This document shows, in pieces, positions 12,310 to 22,700 of a DNA stretch of 64,000 nucleotides; the first letter of the stretch is position 1, and each line of letters begins with the position of its first letter. The notes beneath the pieces are model-generated. The model did not search any database, was not told where the DNA came from, and saw nothing but the letters and a program-made list of their open reading frames with translations. Source of the stretch: Breviolum minutum Mf 1.05b.01 (taxonomy: Eukaryota; Sar; Dinophyceae; Suessiales; Symbiodiniaceae); assembly GCA_000507305.1 (NCBI GenBank), contig DF241753.1, positions 1-64,000 of the forward strand. The letters are read 5' to 3'. The position numbers and the translations under genes were made by a program.

Positions 12310-14393
12310 TCATGGATGATAGAGCTCTGGAGATCACACAACAAATGCAGATGGACCCCAGCTCGCTGTCCAAACATCCTTGCATGCGCCTGGCACCTAT
12401 GTCAATTAAAAGAATTAGATATGTGATGCTTCAATCTCCTGTCAGATTTCATCAAATCCTTCAAAACGTTGCATATTTGATGATGGATTTCTGGGTTTCC
12501 TTAGGGATTCTTAGTGTTTTTATTTGGCCCACGGCTTGCGCCAGCAGTTCACCAGGCAGGGATCGACAGGCTTTGGATGAGGAGATCACGAAGCTGAACA
12601 AAGATGGGTTTGATGCTCAGTTGGAAGGTCTCTAAAAAGGTTGGCTATTTCATATAGTTGGTAAGTGGAACATATCACATCATGTCACAGATTTTTCTCT
12701 ATGGGTATTGCTGATTTTTAAGTACCTTGTTAACCTCATGGATCATCCAAGTACTGTTGATGAACACTTCATCCAACTGGTGACCATGCTTGCAATGGTT
12801 GAAAATATTGGTGTGAACGTAAACGGTGAATCTAACCACTCTAATTGGCTGGAGTTTTGTTCCAACAGCACAGCGAAAGCGAACAGCGTATTTCGTGGCA
12901 CTTGAACTTTGGATTGCACGGGTGGTTCATTCCATGTCTCAACTCAACAAGGAACTTTGAAGGTTGGTTTTGAAACGCCAGGCTGGATTTTCCCAACTTT
13001 CTCTTGCTCATGAGATGGATGGTGGATGTGGATTTTGGTCAGATTTCATCTCGAAACGTCTGATCAACTGTGGGTCACAAGTGTTTCCGTTTCGACCCCC
13101 AGCTTTGTGTGGCACATGAAGCTAGCAGCAGTTGCGGGGAAGATATGTGTTGTACATGAGATCATAAGATACACTGTTTACATTGACAAACTAGGAAAAC
13201 TGTACGTAGTTGTACGTATAACCATCTTTCCTACAAGAAAAACCGGTGGTGGATTTGGATCGCAAGGTGGTGAATCTGATTTACTATTGATGTTCACTTC
13301 TGTGCTTTCCAAAAGTAAGCAAACATTAGATCACTTTGTTGAAGATCTCAGATATCAAACTTCTTTGGCTGGCCACAGAATGACTTGCTAGAGAACAGAG
13401 CATGGCGAGGGAGTGATATGATGGCATTGGCTACCAATTTACTCCCTGGTATCGCCTTGAAACTTGCAATCTAGTGATTTTGAATCACAAAGATTCGGTT
13501 GAACAGCCTTCCGTTAGAGTGCATCATTGATGTTTTTTTTTTGCAAGTTGGCTCCTGTTTGTGATTGTCCAGACCAGAACTGCTGAGCAGTTTAGAATGA
13601 CCTCGAAGGTAGGTTTCCAATAGCTGGACGAATAGGGCATTTGCAGCGTCAAAATGGGCCAACAGGTTGATAAATTGGCAAGGCAACAAGCATTCAAAAG
13701 TGATGATTTACTGTTCACAATAGCTGCAGATGCCTCCCGCAGAGACTCTTTTGCCCTTAGATCAATGCCAAGAAACAAAACTTAGTGCCAACAGGGTTTT
13801 GCATTGATATGAGAGTTATCCAAATGGTCCTTGTCTTCCCTGTAGATTGAGCTTGGGATGGTAAGCAAAAATGACCTCTGACCAAAGTTAGAACCGATTT
13901 TGTTGAAGTATTTTTTGAGCGAAACTTTTGTGAACATACATGTTTTAAGTTTTAAGCATGGTGATTATTACCATGCATGTAGGCCGTTTAAAAGGATGTG
14001 GACTACCTCCAACCGTGATAAGAAACCCTCCAGTGGAGCCCAGGCTCCCTTTGTAAGCATATAAGGGAGTGGCCTGAAAGGAGAGAATTTCCAAGGCATC
14101 CTTGAAAGCAATCATAGCAAATCAGTATAGAGCAGCCACTCGTTGTCCAAGCAGTGTTTCTTGCATGATAGTCTCACATAGACTTCAAGACAATCCAAAG
14201 TAGGTTCCCGCAAAAGTGTTTTGTGAACTTGACAAAAGTTTTGCTATTTAATTTCTTGGGATGTTCTTGGGAAAAGGGAATTTGGGACAACCACCATACG
14301 CGTGGCCTTGGTTCCACTGAAAACACACACACATGACGGTAAATGTATGTATATTGAAGGTGTGCTTGCATTATTCATCATCATCGCCACCAG

Positions 14394-14479
<86 letters not shown>

Positions 14480-15900
14480 CCGGTTCCATCATCATGGTTG
14501 CCCGCAGTATCATGATCATTGTGGAACATGTTGTTGTTTTGTTTGCAGTCGCACCTTTCAAAGTCTCGACACCTAGTGATTGTGACAGGACCTGCAGGCA
14601 CTGGGCTCAAGAAGTGGCTGCAGAAGAGGATAAACGGAAACCAACAACTTGCAGACGGCAAGTCTCATTAGGCTCTTTCACCCACCGCACACCACTAATT
14701 TGAAACATGACATGTTAACGGATACTCAGAGGACTCAGAGGTCTTCAGTTGTTTGTGACTCCGATTTCCACCCTCCTGATTTGAAACCTTAGTTTTTTTT
14801 GCAACATCCCGGTACACCATTCACCAGTGCCATGGCGTGTGGTTGGATACAGATGTCCGCGTGTTGTACCTCGGTTTGATTGTTGATTGATGTGTGAATT
14901 AGCCGCTTCAAAGATATCATGGCAAGAGACAGACATGTCAGGATCATGGATATAAAGGCAATGGATACTGTAATGAGAAAGAACATGTTGTAGTTCATGC
15001 CAATGTGATTTTGTTCAAGTTTCTAAGTTATACGAAGAAACATGTTGGATCCAATCCAATTTTTTACACAATAGATTTCAGAACACTTGAACACTTGGCA
15101 GGTTCAAACCAACTTCGTGATGAGAGGCTGTTGGAGTGAGCCGTTGAATCCGTTGAACCAAGTGACTGTTTCGTTGTGTTTCCACCGCACCAGGAGAAGA
15201 TGAAGGTCTCATCTGGGCGTTCCAAACGGACACCAGGCAGGTGTTTGGATGCCATCAAAATCAAAACCATGAAGTCCAGAAAAAAAAGTTTCCACCAGGA
15301 GTAAAGTAGAGATGTTGTGATGATTTTTTAAATGAATTTTCAATATGCCGTAATATATATATATATATACCGTACCTTGAATTTATATAATTCAACTATT
15401 TTGATCTATTTTGATATGGTACTGTACATCAAGAATCATGCATAGATATTAGAATATATCTAATATCTAACATCTCTAACTAATCTAACTACATATATTC
15501 TACATACACATTCATTAGCTACATATGATTTAATGATATACTTAGACTTCCGAAGGCTGCATTTCGACAGGTCAAAGTTGCAGACCAAGTTTGACTGAAT
15601 GGGTTACAGCCTCGGAATGAGTCCATATCTCACCAAACGCGTTTGGGAAAGCTGGAAAATCATCCACTCAAACGGTGCCCTTAAAAGGGGATATGGGGCA
15701 GTTCCCAGGAGGGTATAGTTTTCAGACTTTTTTGGGGGATCAACAGTTTGGTTGTTAAGCTTGATTTTTTCGTTTATCTCACTGAGGTTTTTTGTATGTT
15801 CTTCAGTGTGACCCTTGCTTGTGTGAACACTGGCCAGTTTGGGATACAAATAGGTCAAGCAGCACTCAGACGCATTCGGTGTATTGATCTCCAAATTGAA
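12310..15900. other. Gene-poor stretch with scattered weak open frames
   Basis: Frames near 12590-12640 (DEEITKLNKDGFDAQLEG), 12740-12900 and 15140-15250 look mildly coding. None has a recognisable domain or a consistent set of junctions. The rest is AT-rich with microsatellites, including a TA run near 15353. Confidence 0.35.
14394..14479 (+). repeat. (ATC)n microsatellite
   Basis: About 28 ATC units interrupted once by TTC. The Ser-, Ile- or Asp-rich frames across it on either strand are not genes. Confidence 0.95.
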
Positions 15901-15911
15901 TGATGTGGTTG

Positions 15912-16395
15912 AAGTGATGTGATGATTGGCGAAGCCATCGTTGAACTCATTCTGACTGAATACATTTGTTCTGAAGTTGAGGTAAAAAGAGTTGTTTCAA
16001 GCAACTTAGGCATGATTTTCAATACTATGAAATGTTCAGCACGATCCACGGTTGCCTCTACGAAGAACAGCTCCAAGCAAATGAGCCAGGTCGCAGCAGT
16101 CTTGAGTTTCCGGTCCTTGTTGCACATCCAGGAGGAGAAGTACAGGCATTGGAGTCGTTGGAGGAGATGTGGGTTCTTGGCGCAAAATCAAAGATGATAA
16201 GACACCCCTAAACCCAAGTGGATCCTCACACTAGTCAACAAACAATTTATGTCAATGCACATCAAGGCATTTGACGCTGGATGCAAACATCCAATAAAAG
16301 TAGATAGTTTGGAAAGACTTCTGAACTTGGTGAAAACAAACAACTCCGAGTCGGAATGCAGCTGCCAAAGGTGTGTCAAAGAAATGTTACAATAG
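15912..16395 (+). CDS. Unidentified exons, end of a gene
   Basis: Three coding-like blocks follow each other. Around 15920-15985 the frame reads IGEAIVELILTEYICSEVE, ending in a GAG|GTAAAA donor. From 16041 to 16211 a second frame contains SLEFPVLVAHPGGEVQALES. From 16201 to 16395 a third frame reads through VDSLERLLNLVKTNNSES and a Cys pair (CSCQRC) to a stop. The last two overlap in different frames, which needs either a short intron or a one-base indel. I recognise no family. The final stop at 16393 makes this a plausible 3' end of a gene. Confidence 0.4.
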
Positions 16396-16554
16396 GAAGA
16401 CACCTTGGGGCGTGCCTCAAAATTTGTTGACCTTTCATATCTCCTCCAAGGCCTAAAATTTAGTGCTCTGAAGTGAGTTTTGAGGATTCTCTTCAGAAAG
16501 TGCATAAAGCCTATATGATGATATGATCATTTCATTCTATACTAAAATATATAC

Positions 16555-17175
16555 TAGGTTCTAGTGTCTTGGGAGTTGCCGAAGTATACCCCTGAAAATC
16601 AGAGTCCCAAGTCACGGATTTTTTTTGAGTAAAAAAAAAAATCTCAGTCCTATGTCATCAGCCTAGACCCTATCAAAACGACCTCAGATAGAAAATGATT
16701 TTACGTTTTTTCTGGGCCATGTTTTTGATGAATTTCAAGATTGCGATGACAATGCCTGGCAAAATGCATTAAGCATGTGCTCAAACAACACATGGTTGCA
16801 GAGCCTAATCATGTAGACGTTCCCATCTGGAAAAACCAGATGAAAAAATTGGATGAGATTGGATGAAATGAAAAGCCACGTGAAAAGCCACGTGAAAAAG
16901 TCCCAAGACATGAGCTGCAAGGGTGTTGATCGGTTCGCAAAGTCGTTTTTTTTTCTTTTTGGTATCGTCTTTTCATGTGTTTCAAAAATGACTTAGGAGT
17001 AATATACCTTTATTTGACCACTATTCCCGGCTCATTGTTCCAAAAAAAAGCGTAACACAGCCCCGGGTCCCAAGTCATCACCATTTTTTTAAAGTTTTTT
17101 TGGCAAGTCCCAGGTCATTAGTGTTTTACCTATGGGTTTTGAGCCTCGCACAAGTCCCAAGACACCAGAACCAAG
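16555..17175. mobile_element. MITE-like element with terminal inverted repeats
   Basis: The left end CTAGGTTCTAGTGTCTTGGG and the reverse complement of the right end (CTTGGTTCTGGTGTCTTGGG) match at all but two of 20 bases, with TA on both outer sides. The 620-bp interior has no coding frame but repeats the phrase GTCCCAAGTCA or GTCCCAAGACA several times. TIRs, TA flanks and small size suit a non-autonomous Tc1/mariner-type element. No transposase is present. Confidence 0.55.
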
Positions 17176-17303
17176 TATAATAATATTGATTTTGGTCATC
17201 ATTCTATACTATATATATGATTATATATTCTGTACTTAATTTCATTCTATGTAAATTCTGTTCATCATGGGATATATCAACGCCATGAATTTCTGCCTTG
17301 CAG

Positions 17304-17427
17304 GCCAGGCTTTTTGGAGGCGTCCACCTCTATCACCGAAGCGCCAACGGAGCCGCCCGTGGAGGCGGTGTTGGTCTTTGATAGTGCCATGCCGGGAATG
17401 CTGCCCAAAGCTGTGTGGCATTCCAAG
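17304..17427 (+). CDS. Exon of the gene interrupted by the retroelement
   Basis: It lies between a ccttgcag acceptor and an AAG|GTGGGG donor. It encodes a Pro/Glu/Thr-rich stretch (SITEAPTEPPVEAVLVFDSA) ending in MPGMLPKAVWHSK. The phase-0 end fits the next exon at 17863. No family is recognised; the composition suggests a flexible linker. Confidence 0.5.
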
Positions 17428-17862
17428 GTGGGGTTTTTTGGTTGGAAAACTATGGAATTTTGATGAAATTGTGGAAATTATGGAAATGTGGAAAAGTGGA
17501 GATGAAGTGAAGATATTTGTTAGATGAGTGGGTGAAGATGACTTTTTTTTGATGGGCAAAGGTAGGATGCTGTTGTTTGTAGCTTTGTTTCTGTGCAACA
17601 TGGGATCTCTGAAGTGTCTCAAGTCGGGTGAGATTGGATTCGTCCAAGCAATCCATAGCTTGACATTCTGCAATTGTACCTTCCAAAATCATAGAAATCC
17701 TGTAGGTCTGGGTAAGTTTCAACTGCAATGTGTTGGAAAAACCAACAGAACCGCATGTGTTTTTAATGTTTTTCAAAGAAGGTACACAAACAGTGTTATT
17801 TTCAAATTTGATTGATGCATCCATAACTCTTAGATTCGTCGATCAACTTCATCCCTCACCAG

Positions 17863-17976
17863 GCTAGCCAAGCTGTTGTGCCACCGTTGCCTCCGAACAC
17901 CGCGGGCATCGAGGGCCTGGTGCAACGAACTCAAGTCACTACTTCAGCACCCAATTGCGAAGCCGGGGAACCTGAG
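17863..17976 (+). CDS. Exon directly upstream of the retroelement
   Basis: This 114-nt phase-0 exon runs from a cctcaccag acceptor to a canonical GAG|GTGAGC donor. It encodes ASQAVVPPLPPNTAGIEGLV and ends in APNCEAGEPE. Its donor lies 29 bp before the repeat flanking the LTR element, so the element sits in the following intron. Function unknown. Confidence 0.5.
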
Positions 17977-18005
17977 GTGAGCCGATTTGAGAGATAAGGT
18001 ATATA

Positions 18006-18041
18006 TATATACATTTATATATCATCATTTACATAAAATGT
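18006..18041 (+). repeat. 36-bp direct repeat, left flank of LTR element
   Basis: It is identical over 36 bases to 26775-26810 and lies immediately outside the 5' LTR. By position it is the left copy of a target-site duplication, but copia integrases normally duplicate about 5 bp. Confidence 0.9.
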
Positions 18042-18312
18042 TGTGATTTGTACATTTCCACATGTTCCGGGATTGTCAACCTTCCATGCCATGTCCATAT
18101 CCTGCAATGACAGGGCCCAAAGGACTTAGGGGTTTTGGCATACAGGGACAAAGGCCTGTTGTGTGCCGCGTGGGTAGTTGGGCAAGCCATAGTGGTACAG
18201 GTTGGGTAAGAGGTTGATTCTCAAGGTGGTTGGGCCACCACTTCTTCAAGGTGGTTAGGGTAATCATTCAAACTGGTTGCCATCTGTTTTGGAGAGACAG
18301 CTACTATTAACA
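18042..18312 (+). repeat. 5' LTR
   Basis: 271 bp, starting TGTGATTTGTACA and ending ATTAACA. It differs from the 3' copy at 18149 (C here, A at 26611). It should contain the promoter for the element's transcript, although no TATA box is obvious. Confidence 0.95.
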
Positions 18313-18313
18313 T

Positions 18314-18325
18314 TGGTAGCGGAGC
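18314..18325 (+). promoter_or_regulatory. Primer-binding site
   Basis: TGGTAGCGGAGC begins one base after the LTR. It is complementary to a tRNA 3' end reading GCTCCGCTACCA. Eukaryotic initiator Met tRNAs end very similarly (CTGCTACCA in vertebrates), so initiator tRNA-Met is the likely primer. Confidence 0.75.
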
Positions 18326-18532
18326 TTCAACTCACCGCTGATTGTGTGACGGGAGCTGGTGACATCTTTGACACGAGTGGGAAACGATTGGACACCGGAG
18401 GGAATACGAGTCTGTGGTTCGGACTGCAATTTCTCTTGTTGACATTGGTTTTTCACAAAGCAACATTGAACAACATCAGTTTTCCTGGGGTACAAGGCCG
18501 CAATCAGTGCAAGTGAGTAGATCCGTGGAGGG

Positions 18533-19174
18533 ATGCCACCTGCCACTACGGAAAGCACCTCAAGTGCTTCCACAACCGGAGGTCAGGGAACCGGCAACAA
18601 CCTTCCGTGGCATCTGATCCCAGTGTTTCGTCCAGGCGAAACAGACGTGAACGAATACACGAAACGGTTGGAATTCCTGGCCCAAGTATGGCCACAAGAT
18701 CAACTACAACACCTGGCACCACGTGCCTGCTTGCTGTGCGAAGGCACGGCATTCCAGAAGGTGGTCCGCCTGAGCCCGGAAAAGCTCAAAGTGGGTTCCT
18801 TAGAGGGTATCAAACTGGTGGTTTCAACGCTGGGCGGTGTGTGGGGTCGCTCAAAGTTGGAATTGAAGTATGAGAAGTTTGAGAAAGCCCTATATGGGAC
18901 CACACAGAAGGTGGACGAAGCCAACGAGTCATACGTTGCTCGCCACGAGATCCAATTCGAGGATTTGATTTCAATGGGGGCAACACTGGAAGATATGAGA
19001 GCATACATCCTCCTTCGCAATTCGACACTACCTCCTGAAGATCGTAAACGAATCATTGTGGAATCAAAAGGTGCCTTGAAGTATGATCAGGTGATTTCAT
19101 CACTGCAACTGCTGGGTTCGAGATTCTTCAATGAGGTTCAGGGGTCGTCAAACCATGGGAAAGAAAACCTATGA
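18533..19174 (+). CDS. Gag, N-terminal part (frame 2)
   Basis: This 213-aa frame starts at an ATG about 220 bp after the LTR. It has a Ser/Thr-rich start and then a helical capsid-like region (EFLAQVWPQDQLQHLAPRAC, and later LEDMRAYILLRNSTLPPEDR), the layout of copia gag capsid domains. It forms the particle that packages the element RNA. The reading continues sensibly in frame 3: after NEVQG the next residues, RQT then GKKTYDVLMAEDE, come from the other frame, so a +1 shift near 19142-19146 is needed to make full Gag. The sequence alone cannot tell whether this is programmed, an indel or a sequencing error. Confidence 0.8.
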   Translation: MPPATTESTSSASTTGGQGTGNNLPWHLIPVFRPGETDVNEYTKRLEFLAQVWPQDQLQHLAPRACLLCEGTAFQKVVRLSPEKLKVGSLEGIKLVVSTLGGVWGRSKLELKYEKFEKALYGTTQKVDEANESYVARHEIQFEDLISMGATLEDMRAYILLRNSTLPPEDRKRIIVESKGALKYDQVISSLQLLGSRFFNEVQGSSNHGKENL

Positions 19175-19772
19175 CGTACTGATGGCTGAAGACGAAGAAG
19201 AAAACGAATATCCAACGGAGTTGACAGAATCGGCATATCACACAGCTGAACTGCCTGAAGACCAACTAGTGGATTGGTTTGTACAAGAAGGAGACCATGA
19301 CGCTCTTCTCATCTCCCAGTTCGAGGACATGGTGATTGAAACGTTGCAGGGAGACAGCGAGACCGCTGCGGCCCTCAACGCCTATGTGGATGCCCGCAAC
19401 CGCCTTTTGATCAAGGCCAAGTCGAGAGGCTTTTGGGGAAACTCAAATACCTCCAAAGGCAAGGGCAAGTCGAAAAAGGGATTCAAAGGCAACAGTTTTC
19501 ATCGTCGACCATCCCTCGCCCAAAGAATAGCTGAAAGCACATGTAGGCTATGCGGACAGAAAGGGCACTGGAAATGGGAGTGCCCCAACAAAGACAAGAA
19601 GCCAAATGCACAGCCCACTAGTGCAGCAGCTTTCGCAGGTGTCGCCGTCGGGTCTTTCGATGAAGAGTCTGGATCCTGGAACGTCCTCGATTCCGATGAA
19701 CCACCACATGATGCAGTAGCTTTCGTTGTCCAGGCCGGATTGGTGTTCAAAGGGGATAACTGTAGGGAGTAA
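19131..19772 (+). CDS. Gag, C-terminal part with zinc knuckle (frame 3)
   Basis: This frame carries a perfect CCHC knuckle (CRLCGQKGHWKWEC, 19542-19583, spacing C-x2-C-x4-H-x4-C), preceded by a Lys/Gly/Ser-rich nucleocapsid stretch. The knuckle binds the genomic RNA. The frame overlaps Gag-N by 44 nt and pol by 47 nt, each time one base forward, so the capsid-to-nucleocapsid and gag-to-pol joins both call for a +1 shift. The first ATG at 19131 is in the overlap and is probably not a real start. Confidence 0.8.
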   Translation: MRFRGRQTMGKKTYDVLMAEDEEENEYPTELTESAYHTAELPEDQLVDWFVQEGDHDALLISQFEDMVIETLQGDSETAAALNAYVDARNRLLIKAKSRGFWGNSNTSKGKGKSKKGFKGNSFHRRPSLAQRIAESTCRLCGQKGHWKWECPNKDKKPNAQPTSAAAFAGVAVGSFDEESGSWNVLDSDEPPHDAVAFVVQAGLVFKGDNCRE

Positions 19773-22700
19773 TGTTCACCCATTACATAATGTCATAGGA
19801 CCAGGTAATCATACCCCCCATGCATCCATGTTCACAGCCCTGCACAGGAAGCTTCAGACTCGAATGACTGAGTCTACATCGTATGCCTCACCCCTGAGTC
19901 CTTCAGCAAATCATGACGAGTCCGTAGATCATTCCGAGAAGCACGCCGCAGCCTTCTTTGTGTCGCAAGGGTCTCACGGAATAGTTGACTTAGGAGCCAG
20001 CCTTTCAGTGATAGGAGAACAGCAACTCAAAGATTTGTGTGCTAACCTGCCTTCGGAGACTCTTCGTCACATGAAGGAATCACCGTGTGCCGTGAATTTC
20101 CGTTTTGGGAATGATGCAACAGTGACTGGCACCCGTGCAGTATTCATTCCAATTGGAAACCATTGGTTGAAGGTCATAGCGGTTCCATCAAATACCCCCT
20201 TTCTGATAGCAAATAGCGTGTTCAGGGGGCTTGGAGCATGCATTGATACCGAACATAATGAAATTTGGTTTAGAAAACTGCAATGCACAGTGCCTATCCA
20301 GTTGTCAGACCGCAAACTCTTCACGCTGGACATCGCAGATCTCATCCATCGTGTCCGAGCCAAAACAGAGTCCCAACATGTCTCTGATCAGGCCATCGTT
20401 TGCAACTGTCAAGAAGATGATGATAGGAACCCTGAAAGAGATAACGGTTCGAAGTCCATTGACATAAAGAGACAGGGGTATAAATCTGAGTTTGGGGATT
20501 TGGAAAAGAAGAAACCCGATAGTAACCTGAGGTTGGAGGAATTCGAAAAAGGGGTTGATAAGAGAGTAGATAATAATATCCAAGAGCACACCAATAAATC
20601 AATCCCAGACCGAGTCCCTAAATCCGCAGTGCCTCAGAAAACCCAAACTGCTTACCCCGAGTTCGCTGATTGTGATTCCTTCGTGACCCATTCACGCCAT
20701 GTCAGCCAGCAAGATGTCAGAGACCAATCAACTGGCCGAACGATTCAAGAAAGTGACCAACACTCAGAAGGAGCAAAATCAGGAAGCCGAGATCGAGGTG
20801 ATCAACCAGATGACCTACACCGATCTGTCCAAGGAAAAGATAGCCTTCGGAACGGCCAAGTTGGGCCAGGCCTTCACGGAGGTGATCGAAGATCGTCGCT
20901 ATGTGTCTTGGTTCGTGAGCAACTATCAAACCAGTCAGAAACCAAGCCATGTGAAGTTCATCCGATTTGTGCAACTGTACGTGGAAAGGGAGGAGATGAA
21001 GCCCAAAGCCAAGGCCAAGAGCACTCCCCAACCAAAGGGGGCAGCTCGTCCATACCTGGATGGCCTCACAGCGGAGGAGACACCGATCGCCCATCACAGC
21101 GAGTCGGAGAGCGAATCACAGGACGATACCATGTGGGAGCAGATCTCCCAGCCTCCACGACGTGCTCATTCCAACGCCGAGATGAACGACATGCAGAGCC
21201 GCATCCTTCAGATCGAGGACATGATGCAGCAGGTTCTTCAACACTTGAGCCAGCGTCCCAATGCCTAGATCCAAAATCTGGATCTATCCACAAGGCTGAG
21301 CCCGTCAAAGCTCTCAGTCCACAGCAGCGATCGATGATCTTCCAAGCATGTCATGATCATATGAGCAAGTATCACCACCAAGACGTTTTTGATGTTGGGG
21401 AATATGTCGATAAAGGGGAATTTATCGGTATAACTCGTAAAGATAACTGGGTTGCCCAAGAAATGTGGAAGTATATGGAAGCCAAGGGATTTCTCCACAA
21501 CGATCGTTGGAACACCAAGATCAAAACTGATCTCCTTGAAGTATACTGTAGTGAAGATAGTGCACTGACCAAAACAGCCATGCAACTTGGACTGAAAGCT
21601 GCACGTCATGGACTACGAGACGGAGATTTAGCTTTGACTGAGGGTCGATATAGACTCTATGATCGTCTGATGGTTCTTCTGCCGAGGCATATTTGGATGT
21701 CTCCAAAATGTAGGGCTTGGTGTCGTTGGAATGTTTTCAACATGAATCGTAATCCTGAAACTGCCAAAAGGGTTATGAAAGCCCGAATTGATGACCAAGT
21801 ACATCTCCTTTTGTGTGATGCACTTTATCAGTTTCAAGAATGGAGACACTGCCATGCCCACTTAGAACAGCCTGAGGGGTCCGAAATGCTTCACCAGGAA
21901 GAACTCACCGGTGTCCTGAGTCAAACCCTGTGTTCCAAATGTGACATGTGTGTGGCCGGTCAATTGACCAATCCAGAAACAGGTGAAAGGATTCGCAAGA
22001 GAACTCAAGTCCTCACAACATCACAGGTTGTTGCTGATAGACTAGGCAAATTGATGTGTACCCGAGACCACAGTCATTGTGAAATAGCCGGATCGTTAAG
22101 ACTAATGAATGGTACTCGTGTGAACCTTTCTCAATACACTGAATTGTATACCAAGACCTTTGCCACCCATGTAATTCGTGCCATGCAAAAGAGTGACCAA
22201 TTGCCTGAGATGCCTTTCGAAGCATCCAGCTACATGTCCGAACAGATTGAATCGACTGAAGAACCAGAGCATAAACGTCGAAAACTGTTACATAAACAAC
22301 CACCCACACTAGCCTACCAAGAGCTAGAGAAAAATCAACAGATGAATCTAATCCTACAGAAAGCTCTTGAAGTAGGACCAAAGGTAGGAAAGAGGGTGTA
22401 CCATGAAGGTGAATTGTTTGACCAAGTTCAAAATTACTTTGGAGACAAAAGAATCATCGCCATTGAGATTTGTAAAGGAGCCGATAGGTATCGTGCACCC
22501 CCAAGTGGCGTCACGGCCACCACTGCACCCTTTCGTAGAACTATGGGACTTCATCGTAATATGGTTGGGCATTTCATTGACCAAGATTGGGAAAACTGGA
22601 CCAAATTAAGTCGTAAAAACTTGATTCGCACTGGTTTGCCATCCAAACTCATGCTCACAGTCTTCAGCCGTGACGTCGACACGCCACTCCCAGAGGCCAC

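Noticed and set aside
14244..14703. Poly-Ser, poly-Ile, poly-Met and poly-Asp open frames
   Set aside because: They are translations of the (ATC)n microsatellite on both strands.
20067..20602. Minus-strand frames opposite pol
   Set aside because: Shadows of the pol coding strand with no domain and no conserved codon pattern.
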